This document shows, piece after piece, positions 17,081-26,974 of a DNA stretch of 64,000 bases. The translations under genes and the position numbers were made by a program. Under the pieces are notes generated by a model. It was not told the origin of the DNA, made no database searches, and saw only the letters and a list, made by a program, of their open reading frames with translations. Numbering within the stretch: the first letter of the stretch is position 1; every line of letters begins with the position of its first letter. This DNA comes from Natronosalvus sp042663485 (GTDB lineage: Archaea; Halobacteriota; Halobacteria; Halobacteriales; Natrialbaceae): the NCBI GenBank assembly GCA_042663485.1, contig JBHTAF010000002.1, one strand, 5' to 3'.

Positions 17081-17167
17081 GCCGAGCGCCGAACGCCAGC
17101 CGCCGACCACCGAACGCCGAGCCTCGAGCGTCGAACCTCGAACGCCGAACTTTGAGCGCCGAGCGTC
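17081..17167. repeat. Degenerate short tandem repeat (CGAACGCCGA-like)
   Basis: About nine imperfect copies of a 9-10 nt unit of the form CGAACGCCGA / CGAGCGTCGA occur between the small membrane gene and the RNase P RNA. The tract is noncoding and ends about 60 nt before the RNA, so it does not touch the rnpB core promoter. Confidence 0.7.
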
Positions 17168-17228
17168 AGCCCCCCGAACGCAAATACGCGTAAACGAGAC
17201 ACTTAACCGACGACCGACCCTAGAACCG

Positions 17229-17662
17229 ATGGGAGAGAGAGCCTGGCTGCCGCGATGGCCGGTCCGGAAACGGGTCGGCCACCCAACGCGAGCGCTCGTT
17301 TTTCGGGCGCTCGCGCCCGCGAGGAAAGTCCCCCCACCCGTCGGGCGGGTGACCGGACGCAAGTCCGGAGCGGGAGACCGCTGGCTCTGGAACAGCAACG
17401 ACACGTCTCGGCCCGATCGATGATGCGCGCGAACCCAACCGCGAGGACGGGGAGTTAACCCGCAGAGAGCGTGTGGCCGCCTTGCGGCCACGCTGGGGCG
17501 GTGTAGCCGCCCCACGGACGGCCGAGGATCGATGGAACGGCGAATCCTCACCGGTGCAAGTCCGCGTCGCAGGTAGCCCGACAGAACCGCCTCAGGCGGG
17601 CGGCGCGGACGCTCAGCCGAATGCCGGGTCGAACAGAAGGGGGCTTACTCCTCTCACCCAGT
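17229..17662 (+). ncRNA. rnpB: RNase P RNA, archaeal type A
   Basis: The two most conserved blocks are present: GAGGAAAGTCC at about 17321 and ACAGAAGGGGGCTTACT at about 17633-17649. GGTGCAAGTCCG and the hairpin-rich specificity region lie between them. The ends pair: TGGGAGAG (17230-17237) with CTCT-CA-CCCA (17651-17660) as P1, and AGCCT (17240-17244) with GGGCT (17641-17645) as P2. A GC-rich P3-like hairpin follows the 5' strand. An ACTTAAC box near 17199-17206 is about 25-30 nt before the 5' end, and GTTTT follows the 3' end. The RNA is the catalytic part of RNase P, which matures tRNA 5' ends. Boundaries are good to a few nt. Confidence 0.93.
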
Positions 17663-18476
17663 TTTGCGCCCTCGAGAGCAACCAGTGTCGAATCACCGTC
17701 TCGGTCACAGCGCCCGGATCGCACTGCAGTGAGGGGAAGTAGAAGGTGTGCGTTTCGCCCGGCTCGAGTTCGGCACCAGCCGAATCGTTGAACGCGACGG
17801 TTCCGTCCTCGAGCAGCGCCTCGACGACGACTCCGGCCTCACCGGTTTTCGCCTCCGTCGCGTTTCGGAGCGTAACCGCGGCCCCGTAGACGGGGTCGCC
17901 GTCAGCCGTCCCCAGCTGGCCCCACTCGTTCTCGACGAGAGCCGACCCGTCTTCGATCGTCGGGCCCGGATCCGACGTTCCGCCGTCCGGTTCCGCGAGC
18001 GTGTATCGGTCGACGGCGTCCGCGCTCCCCTCCGTCGTGACGATCTCGAAGAGGTACGTCTCCCGACTCCGCCTGAAGAGCGACCGACTCTCGATGACAC
18101 GCTCGCCGTCGCTGCGTTCGAACGTCGCCCGTACCGTTTCCATGTAACTACCGAGATCGTCGAACTCGATGCGTCCGCGAACGCCGTATCGGTCGGTCGC
18201 GTCGTCGTCGAAGAAGTGGTGATCCGTGATCGTGCCACCCGGATTACTCTCGATGCGCCCGTTGCGATCCTCGCCGTCGACGCAGATCGGCGTCGCCGAC
18301 CGGTCGAACGATTCCTCGGCGACCACCTCGTTGGGCCAGTTCTCCGCTGGCGCGAGTGCCGAACTGGTCACGTTGGTCCTGTCGTCGTCGACGCCAGGGA
18401 CGCTCGAGAGACACCCTCCGACGAGACCAGACCCGAGAGTCGTGAGGTACGGTCGACGTTTCACGACGTAAACCAT
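17613..18476 (-). CDS. Putative lipoprotein, paralogue of the protein at 53001-53786
   Basis: 287 residues. The N-terminus has an Arg pair (VKRRPYL) and a lipobox (GSGLVGGCLSS), so it is probably a Tat-exported lipoprotein. The mature part contains RYGVRGRIE, ETYLFEIVTTEG, WGQLGTADGDPVYG and PGETHTFYFPSLQCDPG. The protein at 53001 shares each of these as RYGVRGRIE, ETYLFTVVSAEG, WGQIGTYDDAPVYG and PGDTRTVYFPYLRCDPA. The last ~17 codons lie antisense to the 3' end of RNase P RNA and resemble nothing, so an ancestral stop was probably lost. Function is unknown. A weak TATA-like TTCTTATG lies about 10-20 nt upstream of the ATG. Confidence 0.75.
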   Translation of the reverse strand: MVYVVKRRPYLTTLGSGLVGGCLSSVPGVDDDRTNVTSSALAPAENWPNEVVAEESFDRSATPICVDGEDRNGRIESNPGGTITDHHFFDDDATDRYGVRGRIEFDDLGSYMETVRATFERSDGERVIESRSLFRRSRETYLFEIVTTEGSADAVDRYTLAEPDGGTSDPGPTIEDGSALVENEWGQLGTADGDPVYGAAVTLRNATEAKTGEAGVVVEALLEDGTVAFNDSAGAELEPGETHTFYFPSLQCDPGAVTETVIRHWLLSRAQNWVRGVSPLLFDPAFG

Positions 18477-18607
18477 AGCACGATGTCATAAGAAGGTACC
18501 TCAAGCTCAAACTCCGGTTGCACCTACAGTAGTCACGGATGGCGTCGCCCGCTACCCACCCCGACGCGAGACGGGAACTTTAACGCCTCGCGCCGGAAAG
18601 CGAGAGT

Positions 18608-19765
18608 ATGTCGAATCCGTTCGGAATCGTCCCCACTGAGGCTATCCTCGAGGGACGGGCCACCGACGCCTACTTCGAGCGTACCCGGACGACCCTCGAA
18701 CACGCGGGTCGCAACCCCCGCGTTGTCACCGAGGTAACGGCCGACCAGTTTCCAACAGGGGAGTTCGAGGTCTTCGCGGGCGTCCACGACGTCGCGACGC
18801 TCTTCGAGGGCCGCGACGTGGACGTCGACGCCCTCCCTGAGGGCACGCTGTTCGACGGCGGGCCGGTCATGCGCATCGAGGGGCCGTACCTCGAGTTCGC
18901 CGAACTCGAGACCTCCCTGCTGGGCTTTCTCTCCCAGCCCAGCGGTTTTGCAACAGCGGCGCTCGAGGCCCGTCTGGCCGCACCCGACTCGCAGGTCCTC
19001 TCATTCGGCGCGCGCCACGTCCACCCCGCCATCGCCGCTACCGTCGAACGATCGGCCCTGCTCGCCGGACTCGACGGCTTCTCCCACGTCGCCGCGGGCG
19101 ACGTCCTCGGGCGCGAGGCCGGCGGGACGATGCCCCACGCGCTGATGCTCATCTTCGGCGAAGGCGAGCAGGACGATGCCTGGACGGCCTTCGACGAGGC
19201 CGTCCCCGAGGACGTCCCTCGAGTCGCCCTGGTCGACACCTTCTGGGACGAGAGTAGCGAAACCCTGCTCGCCGCCGAGACCCTCGGCGACCGCCTCGAC
19301 GGGGTTCGCCTGGATACGACTGGCTCGCGACGCGGCGACTTCCGTCACATCGCCCGCGAGATCCGCTGGGAACTCGACGCCCGCGGCCGAGAGGACGTCG
19401 ACATCTTCTGCAGCGGCGGGCTGACCCCCGAGACGATCCGAGAGCTCCGAGACGTCGCCGACGGCTTCGGGATCGGGAGCTACGTGACGGGTGCCGACAG
19501 CGTCGACTTCGCGCTCGACATCGTCGAAATCGAGGGCGAGATGACCTCGAAACGCGGGAAGCTCTCAGGAGACAAGCAGGTCTACCGCACCGCCGACGGC
19601 GGTCACGAGGTCCGGCTGGCCGACCAGCCCGTCCCCGAGGACGGGGAGGCCCTCCTCGAGCCGCTGGTTCGCGACGGCGAGATTGTCCGTGAGGCGGACC
19701 TCGAGGCGGCGACCGAGCGGTGTCTCGCCGATGCGGCGGCGGTCGGGTTCGGGAGCGACGACTGA
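18608..19765 (+). CDS. pncB: Nicotinate phosphoribosyltransferase
   Basis: 385 residues, with the archaeal NAPRTase layout: TDAYFERTRTTLEHAG, FAGVHDVATLFEGRDVD, GPYLEFAELETSLLGFLSQ, SFGARHVHPAIA, ALVDTFWDES, VRLDTTGSRRGD and IFCSGGLTPETIREL. The enzyme joins nicotinate to PRPP, giving nicotinate mononucleotide for NAD synthesis. An ACTTTAACG box about 28 nt before the ATG suggests a leaderless mRNA. Nicotinamidase, the step before it, is encoded on the same strand 1.2 kb downstream, beyond a minus-strand gene. Confidence 0.93.
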   Translation: MSNPFGIVPTEAILEGRATDAYFERTRTTLEHAGRNPRVVTEVTADQFPTGEFEVFAGVHDVATLFEGRDVDVDALPEGTLFDGGPVMRIEGPYLEFAELETSLLGFLSQPSGFATAALEARLAAPDSQVLSFGARHVHPAIAATVERSALLAGLDGFSHVAAGDVLGREAGGTMPHALMLIFGEGEQDDAWTAFDEAVPEDVPRVALVDTFWDESSETLLAAETLGDRLDGVRLDTTGSRRGDFRHIAREIRWELDARGREDVDIFCSGGLTPETIRELRDVADGFGIGSYVTGADSVDFALDIVEIEGEMTSKRGKLSGDKQVYRTADGGHEVRLADQPVPEDGEALLEPLVRDGEIVREADLEAATERCLADAAAVGFGSDD

Positions 19766-19836
19766 GAGCCGTCCACTCGTCGGATTCGAGCTCGCGTCTA
19801 TCGCTCGTCTATAGTACTGGCCTCCTCGAGGGCCAC

Positions 19837-20856
19837 TCACTCGTCGACCTTGACGTCCACCCGGGGGACGAAGGGGCCGAAATCCGCGGTCTTGCTGGCG
19901 ATCGTCGCAATTCTGAAGGTGTACACCAGCAGGACGACGAACGGCAGGAAGGCGAGCGTGACCGCGACGCTCACGACGACGACGAGCGCGAGCGTGCTCT
20001 CGAGGCCCGCGATGATCGACGGGTACGTCATCATGAACAGGCCGCCGCCGAGCAGCGTCGGGAACCCCACGTACAACAGGAGTTTCGAGAGGTGAGCGAG
20101 TTCGTGTTGCATGTACAGCGTCTTGAACGACTGGCGGGCGACGGCGAGGTAGCCGAGCAGTTCGATCAGGGAGTCGAGCCCCTCGAGGGCCTCTATCGAG
20201 AGTTCGTCGGCGTACCGGGCTCGAATCGTCCGGGCGGCGTGGAGGTGCGCCCCGTTGAAGTGACCCAGGACCGCCGAGAGCGCGTCGAACGTCCCGAACT
20301 CCGCGGTCTCGAGCGCCTTCGAGACGGTCTCGCCTTCCTCCGTGACGGCTCCGGCGAACGTCTCGAGGCTCGCGGCGACGGCTCCGTCGGCGTCCGTCGC
20401 GTCCGACTGGAGGTCGCCCACCGCAGCCACGACGGCGTCGACGATGAGCCGGAGGAACTCGGCAGGTGCGGCCGGGCTAACCGGCGTCTCGGTCGCGTCT
20501 TCGACCGTTCGTCGGAAGTCGGTCATCGCCTCGTAGCGCTGTTGCAGGTCGCCGGTCCACCCCAGTTCCTGGGAGAGGACGAGCTGGTTGATCGCGAGGA
20601 CTATGGTGATGAACGGGAGGGTGCCACCGACGATCGCGCCGACGAGCGTCGTCGCCGTAGCGGGATTCGCGACCGGAATCCAGCCGGCAGCCCCGATCGC
20701 CAGACAGACGGTGAACACCAGTCCGGCAAAGAGGGCCGTCAACACGTAGCGATTCCCGTCGAGCAAGATCCAGCGCTGGGCCGGCGACTCGCGAAGTCGT
20801 TCGTGAACGAGGTCGCTCTGGGTCTTCGTCTCGTCGATCGCTCGCTCGGTGCCCAT
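19837..20856 (-). CDS. Four-TM membrane protein of unknown function
   Basis: 339 residues. Two hydrophobic segments near residues 37-57 and 68-90 precede a soluble middle of about 150 residues (GWTGDLQQRYEAMTDFRRTV and onward). Two further segments near 255-280 and 285-310 follow. The C-terminus is short and charged. I do not recognise a functional family, though the arrangement is that of a conserved haloarchaeal membrane protein. It lies between, and antisense to, the two NAD-salvage genes; nothing in the sequence ties it to them. Confidence 0.75.
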   Translation of the reverse strand: MGTERAIDETKTQSDLVHERLRESPAQRWILLDGNRYVLTALFAGLVFTVCLAIGAAGWIPVANPATATTLVGAIVGGTLPFITIVLAINQLVLSQELGWTGDLQQRYEAMTDFRRTVEDATETPVSPAAPAEFLRLIVDAVVAAVGDLQSDATDADGAVAASLETFAGAVTEEGETVSKALETAEFGTFDALSAVLGHFNGAHLHAARTIRARYADELSIEALEGLDSLIELLGYLAVARQSFKTLYMQHELAHLSKLLLYVGFPTLLGGGLFMMTYPSIIAGLESTLALVVVVSVAVTLAFLPFVVLLVYTFRIATIASKTADFGPFVPRVDVKVDE

Positions 20857-20990
20857 GGATCGGCGTCAACGACCGTCGAAAAAAGCGTGTGTCTTCGTTG
20901 CAGTCGATGGGGCCGAGTTTCGAGTGTGATCTACGCCTGGACCGATCCGCCGCGCGTGGATTTATGGCTCGAGAGTGGGTATTTTCGACT

Positions 20991-21569
20991 ATGCACCTCG
21001 AGCCAGACACCACGGCGGTGATCGTCGTCGACATGCAAAACGGCTTCTGTCACCCCGACGGGGCGCTGTACGCGCCGGGCAGCGAGTCCGTAATCGAGCC
21101 AATCGCGGCCCTGGTCGAGCGAGCGCGAGAGGCGGGGAGCCGAATCGTCTACACCCGTGACGTCCATCCCCCCGAACAGTTCGAGGACGCCCATTACTAC
21201 GACGAGTTCGACCGATGGGGCGAACACGTCCTCGAGGGGTCGTGGGAGGCCGAACTGGTCGAGGAACTCGACGTTCGCGAGGAGGACCTCGTCGTCGAGA
21301 AACACACCTACGACGCCTTCCATCAGACCCAGCTCGACGGCTGGCTCTCCACGCGCGGAATCGAGGATCTGGTCATCTGTGGCACCCTCGCGAACGTCTG
21401 CGTCCTCCACACTGGCGGGAGCGCCGGGCTTCGGGACTACCGCCCGCTGATGGTTTCGGACTGCATCGGGGCGCTCGAGGACGACCACCACGAGTACGCC
21501 CTGCAGCACGCGGACTGGCTTTTCGGAGAAGTCGTCGAGAGCGACGACTTGTCGTTCGACGGGACGTAG
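20991..21569 (+). CDS. pncA: Nicotinamidase / isochorismatase-family hydrolase
   Basis: 192 residues from the ATG at 20991. A TTTATGG box at 20961-20967 supports this start rather than the in-frame ATG 34 codons upstream. The catalytic triad is visible: Asp in VIVVDMQNGF, Lys in VVEKHTYDAFHQT, and Cys in GTLANVCVLHT. The metal-ligand region is YTRDVHPPEQFED. Such enzymes hydrolyse nicotinamide to nicotinate, which the nearby pncB product then uses. An isochorismatase or other amidase activity cannot be ruled out, but the context favours nicotinamidase. Confidence 0.85.
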   Translation: MHLEPDTTAVIVVDMQNGFCHPDGALYAPGSESVIEPIAALVERAREAGSRIVYTRDVHPPEQFEDAHYYDEFDRWGEHVLEGSWEAELVEELDVREEDLVVEKHTYDAFHQTQLDGWLSTRGIEDLVICGTLANVCVLHTGGSAGLRDYRPLMVSDCIGALEDDHHEYALQHADWLFGEVVESDDLSFDGT

Positions 21570-21609
21570 CCCGCGAGGCGCGTGCCAGTCCTCGGACGAT
21601 GCACCCGGG

Positions 21610-22398
21610 CTACCGATCGGCGTCTCGGTTTCGCAGTCGGTCGGTTAAGAGTTCGCGTATCCACACGGCGAACCCGTGGTCGTCCCCGTACGTCCACACC
21701 GCCACCTCGTGGGTGACGTCGGGGAGGTCGCTCTCCGTGATTCCGCCGGCCAGGACCGCCCGTTCGTCCACCATGAGGAGTTGACCCGGCCACTCGGAGT
21801 AGACCGCCTCCGTCGACGCGAGATCGGGGGAGACGACGACGTGGTCCTCCGGAACCGCCTCCGAGAAGCGGTCCCGTACGTCTTCGTCGGGCACCTCGAC
21901 GATCACGCGAACGCCGCGGTCGTCGGCTTGTCGGAGGTGCGCGTGAACGCGTTGATCGAGCACATCGTCGTCGGCGACGAGAAGGTGAACGCTCTCCTCG
22001 GCGTCGTCGAGGAACATGAGAATGCGCTCAACGACGTGGTCGGTGTGCGTGATCGCCCACATTCCCTCTTCTTCCTTCGATTCCGGCTCTTCGACCTGTT
22101 GCAGGGCGTTCTCTGCGGTGCTGATGTGCGACTCGTAATCCTCTCGAATCCGTCGCATCGCCATCTCTATCGGGACGGCTTTGTACGTGCGCGGATCGGT
22201 CTGTTGCACCTCCACGAGCCCCCGCCGGTCGAGCCGTTCGACGGTGTCGTACACCCGCGAGCGGGGGATCTCGGCCACCTGGCTGATCTCCTTCGCGGTC
22301 CCCGTCGAAATTTGCGTGAGCGCAACGAAACAGCGCGCCTCGTATTCGGTTAGCCCGGCGGATTGCAGGGAAGAAACCGCTTCGTCTGCTCGAGACAC
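21610..22398 (-). CDS. TrmB family transcriptional regulator
   Basis: 262 residues from a GTG at 22398 (VSRADEAVSSLQSAGLTEYE). An ATG 14 codons upstream is possible. The N-terminal winged helix has LTEYEARCFVALTQISTGTA and IPRSRVYDTVERLDRRGLVE, the signature of TrmB/TrmBL regulators. A coiled linker follows. The C-terminal ~150 residues form an HKD-like/effector domain (VHLLVADDDVLDQRVHAHL, AVYSEWPGQLLMVDERAVLA). In haloarchaea such proteins regulate sugar and gluconeogenic genes. The next gene on the other strand is gpmI, so control of glycolysis/gluconeogenesis is plausible but unproved. Confidence 0.85.
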   Translation of the reverse strand: MSRADEAVSSLQSAGLTEYEARCFVALTQISTGTAKEISQVAEIPRSRVYDTVERLDRRGLVEVQQTDPRTYKAVPIEMAMRRIREDYESHISTAENALQQVEEPESKEEEGMWAITHTDHVVERILMFLDDAEESVHLLVADDDVLDQRVHAHLRQADDRGVRVIVEVPDEDVRDRFSEAVPEDHVVVSPDLASTEAVYSEWPGQLLMVDERAVLAGGITESDLPDVTHEVAVWTYGDDHGFAVWIRELLTDRLRNRDADR

Positions 22399-22855
22399 GG
22401 TCGTCGTAGGACCGAGAACACCAAAAGCTTCGCCCTTCACCCGGTCCTCGAGGCGATCGCCTGGCTACGCCTCCGAGTTGCCGTTCGCCAGGACGCGAAA
22501 CGACGTCGCACCGCACGGACACCCGCTCACGCTCCCGATCGGGACGACCTTCCCGCTAGCGAACTGCCACGCCGCTAGCGCTCGCTCGCATTCGGTACAC
22601 CGCGCCGCCGTTCTCGTTCTCGCTGTCACTGCCCCCGAATTCGATCGAACCGGATATATACTGAATGGGACTCTGAGGAGGACACCTGCCGCGTTGTTAC
22701 GGGAGGAGCAACAGCGAAAGGGGCGGTGGAGATGGCGAAAACGGCCCGGTCGAAGTCCATACTATAAAATTCGTATCAAAGAGCAGTGATCGCGTATTCC
22801 GCGACGGGCACTCCCGAGCGACAGCTAAATACGGCCAGACCGGTACCCCTCGAGC
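22399..22855. other. Divergent intergenic region between the TrmB-type gene and gpmI
   Basis: No supported gene. It contains A/T-rich boxes at about 22653-22660 (GGATATATACTG) and 22760-22768 (ACTATAAAATTC). A CTAAATA box about 30 nt before the gpmI ATG is the best gpmI promoter. The upstream boxes may belong to an unannotated RNA or be remnants. Confidence 0.5.
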
Positions 22856-24391
<1,536 letters not shown>

Positions 24392-24452
24392 CCGACGCCG
24401 GACCGGTTCAAACAGCCGAAATAGGCAAGTAGCTGTACTCACCACTGGTATC

Positions 24453-26222
24453 GTGTCCCTCACAGCCTGGCCGGTGGCCGCGTCGTTGCTCGCGGGTGTC
24501 GGGACGCTCGTTCTCGTCGGCTACCTCTGGAAGTACCGGAACGAACCCGGCGCATACTGGTTTCTGCTCACGCTGTCCTGCCAGGCCGTCTGGTGTTTCG
24601 CCTACGCCTGTGCCCTCCTCGTCTACGATCCGGCCGCCAGGCTGGCCCTCGAGATGGTCGTCCTGGTTTCGATGAACTGGATCGGCCCGCTGTTTCTGGG
24701 CTTTGCGCTCACCTACACCGGCCGTGCGAACATCGTTCGATCCTGGAGTTTCCAGGCCCTGTTGGGAACGTCGGCCGTCACGACGGCGCTAATTCTCACG
24801 AACCCGATCCACGGCCTCGTCTGGACTGGATTCGCCCTCAATCCGGTCTACGGCGTTGCTGCAGCCTCCTACACCCTCGGGGGGTGGGGGTACGTCGCCA
24901 TCGGCATCGGCATGCTGACCGTCGCCGCGGGAACGATGGTGCTGTTCGATACGGTTCTCAGTTACGGGCCGCTGTACCGACGGGAGGCCCTCGCGGTCGG
25001 GTTGAGTGCGTTTCCGCCGGGAATCGCGCTCTTCGTCTGGGCGTTCGAACTGGGGGCCACCCCACAGCTAAATCTGACGACGATCATGTTCCTCCCGCAC
25101 GTCGTCCTCGACGGGTACGCGTTCGTGAGCGGCCGAATGTTCGAGTTTAGCCCGGTCACCCGTCGAACCGTGGAGCGAAACGCCATCGAAGAACTCGAGA
25201 ACCCGGTCGTCGCACTCGATACCGACGACCGACTCGTAACCTACAACGACAGCGCCGCACGGCTGTTCGATTCCGACGGCACCGACGACCCGTTGGGACG
25301 TGAACTCGAGGACGTCACCGGTACCGAGACCGAGATCGACCTCGAGACCGACGACCAGGTCGTTTCGGTCGCCACTGATGGTGGGTTTCGAGAGTTTACC
25401 TGCTCGAACTCGACGCTCCAGGACCCGATGGGGGCGTCCGTTGGACGGCTCCTCGTCTTTCAGGACGTCACGACCCAGCGGCGCCGAAAACAGCGCCTCG
25501 AGATTCTCAATCGTGTTCTTCGGCACAACCTTCGAAACGAACTCAACGCCGCCCACGGGTACATCGGGATGGTCGCCGAGCAACTCGAGGACGAGGCGCT
25601 CCGTGACCAGCTCGCTGGCGCACAGGCCGACGTCGAGGGCGTCATCGCGATGGGCGAGAAGGCCTGGGCGTTCGAGCGCGTCGTCGAGACCGTCGACGAG
25701 GAACGAACGCCGGTTTCCCTGCGAGAAGCGGCCACGTCCGCGGCGGGAACGTTCGATCACCGCCGCGGAGAGATCGACGTCGACGTCCCGGAGTCGTGCG
25801 TGCTCTCGCTCGACCGACCCGTCCTCGAGCACCTGTTCGAACAATTGCTCGAAAACGGGCTCGAGCACTCGGACGCCGACGTTCCCCGCGTTCGCGTCGC
25901 GCTGGAAGGGACGAGTCCGGACGGCTCGACGGCCATCGTGACGGTCGCGGACGACGGTCCCGGTATTCCAGACCACGAACTCACGGTCCTCGAACGCGGG
26001 ACGGAGACGGCTCTCCAGCACGGCAGCGGGATCGGCCTTTGGGTGATCGTCTGGTGTACCCAAACGCTCGGTGCCGACCTGACGTTCGATTCCGGACCCG
26101 ATGGGACGACGGTTCGACTCGAGTTGCCGGGAGTCGTCGAGGCGGCACCAGGTATCGACGGCGACCCGGATCCCGATTTCTCTGCAGAACGTGGGGTCGA
26201 GGGCGAGATCGAGACCAAGTGA
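24453..26222 (+). CDS. Sensor histidine kinase (7TM receptor domain, PAS, HisKA, HATPase)
   Basis: 589 residues from a GTG. Residues 1-228 have seven hydrophobic spans, as in the N-terminal 7TM domain of haloarchaeal kinases. A PAS-like domain covers ~240-345 (IEELENPVVALDTDDRLVTY). The phospho-acceptor is His358 in RVLRHNLRNELNAAHG. The ATPase domain has ENGLEHSD (N box), VADDGPGIPDHE (G1) and GSGIGLWVIVWC (G2). No cognate response regulator is adjacent. The signal is unknown. The final ~10 codons run into a GAGACC-rich repeat that continues past the stop. Confidence 0.9.
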   Translation: MSLTAWPVAASLLAGVGTLVLVGYLWKYRNEPGAYWFLLTLSCQAVWCFAYACALLVYDPAARLALEMVVLVSMNWIGPLFLGFALTYTGRANIVRSWSFQALLGTSAVTTALILTNPIHGLVWTGFALNPVYGVAAASYTLGGWGYVAIGIGMLTVAAGTMVLFDTVLSYGPLYRREALAVGLSAFPPGIALFVWAFELGATPQLNLTTIMFLPHVVLDGYAFVSGRMFEFSPVTRRTVERNAIEELENPVVALDTDDRLVTYNDSAARLFDSDGTDDPLGRELEDVTGTETEIDLETDDQVVSVATDGGFREFTCSNSTLQDPMGASVGRLLVFQDVTTQRRRKQRLEILNRVLRHNLRNELNAAHGYIGMVAEQLEDEALRDQLAGAQADVEGVIAMGEKAWAFERVVETVDEERTPVSLREAATSAAGTFDHRRGEIDVDVPESCVLSLDRPVLEHLFEQLLENGLEHSDADVPRVRVALEGTSPDGSTAIVTVADDGPGIPDHELTVLERGTETALQHGSGIGLWVIVWCTQTLGADLTFDSGPDGTTVRLELPGVVEAAPGIDGDPDPDFSAERGVEGEIETK

Positions 26223-26275
26223 GACCGAGAGCGAGACCGAAGGTGAGACCGAAAGCCAGAGCCAGACCGAGATCA
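26205..26275. repeat. GAGACCGA-type degenerate repeat after the kinase gene
   Basis: About six imperfect copies of a 12-nt unit like GAGACCGAGAGC span the kinase stop codon and the spacer. Slippage here could shift the kinase C-terminus, but it lies beyond the ATPase domain. Confidence 0.6.
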
Positions 26276-26328
26276 CCGATCACTCGCAGTCGACACCCTG
26301 ACGATACTCGAGAGACCACCGTCCACGC

Positions 26329-26868
26329 GTGACTGGCACGACCGACGACCCTCCCCACGTGACTCTTCGTCCGGCGTCCCTGGCCGACGCCCCGACGCTC
26401 GCTCGCCTCTACCGGGACGCCTACGCGACCAACGTCGACCTCGGGTTTCCCTCCCGAGCGGCGCGCGCCGACCGCGGGGCTCTCGAGGCCTGGATTCGGG
26501 AGAGTCGCGTGTTCGTCGCGGTCACCGCTGGAGGGGATTCAGGCGGCAGGGCTGACGACCGGCCCGCCGCCGGCAAACTCGTCGGCGCCATCCGCTACCG
26601 CGACGAAGGGAAGTACGACCCCGACATCCCCGAGTTCGGCCGCCTCGCGGTCCCCCCGCGCGCTCGAGGCCAGGGAATCGGCAATGAGTTGATCGAGCAC
26701 GTCGAGACGCTCGCCCGGCGGGAAGACCACGACCGGATGCGATTGCGGACGTTCGCCGGCCACCCGTTTCTCCCCGAGCTCTACCGCCGACGCGGGTACC
26801 GCGACGTGCGGGTTCGGAAACTCGAGGGGGCGCCGTTCGACGTGTTGCACATGCAAAAGGAGCTGTAG
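26329..26868 (+). CDS. GNAT family N-acetyltransferase
   Basis: 179 residues from a GTG. The GNAT fold is visible: VTLRPASLADAPTLARLYRD at the N-terminus, the acetyl-CoA pyrophosphate loop in LAVPPRARGQGIGNELIEHV, and ELYRRRGYRDVRVRKLEG near the end. A short Gly/Asp insert (residues ~67-80) is likely a surface loop. The acceptor, protein or small molecule, cannot be told. It has no obvious operon partner. Confidence 0.87.
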   Translation: MTGTTDDPPHVTLRPASLADAPTLARLYRDAYATNVDLGFPSRAARADRGALEAWIRESRVFVAVTAGGDSGGRADDRPAAGKLVGAIRYRDEGKYDPDIPEFGRLAVPPRARGQGIGNELIEHVETLARREDHDRMRLRTFAGHPFLPELYRRRGYRDVRVRKLEGAPFDVLHMQKEL

Positions 26869-26974
26869 CCCGACCCACACGTTCGGCCTCCGAACTGGCC
26901 CCCGTCGCTGGCGAGGGGATCGTATTCGGACAAGTCGGATCGATCGGCAAACCAGAGTCGCTACCCCGACGCCT

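Noticed and set aside
18488..18607. Short spacer between the lipoprotein gene and pncB considered for a riboswitch
   Set aside because: The ACTTTAACG box 28 nt before pncB leaves no room for a structured leader.
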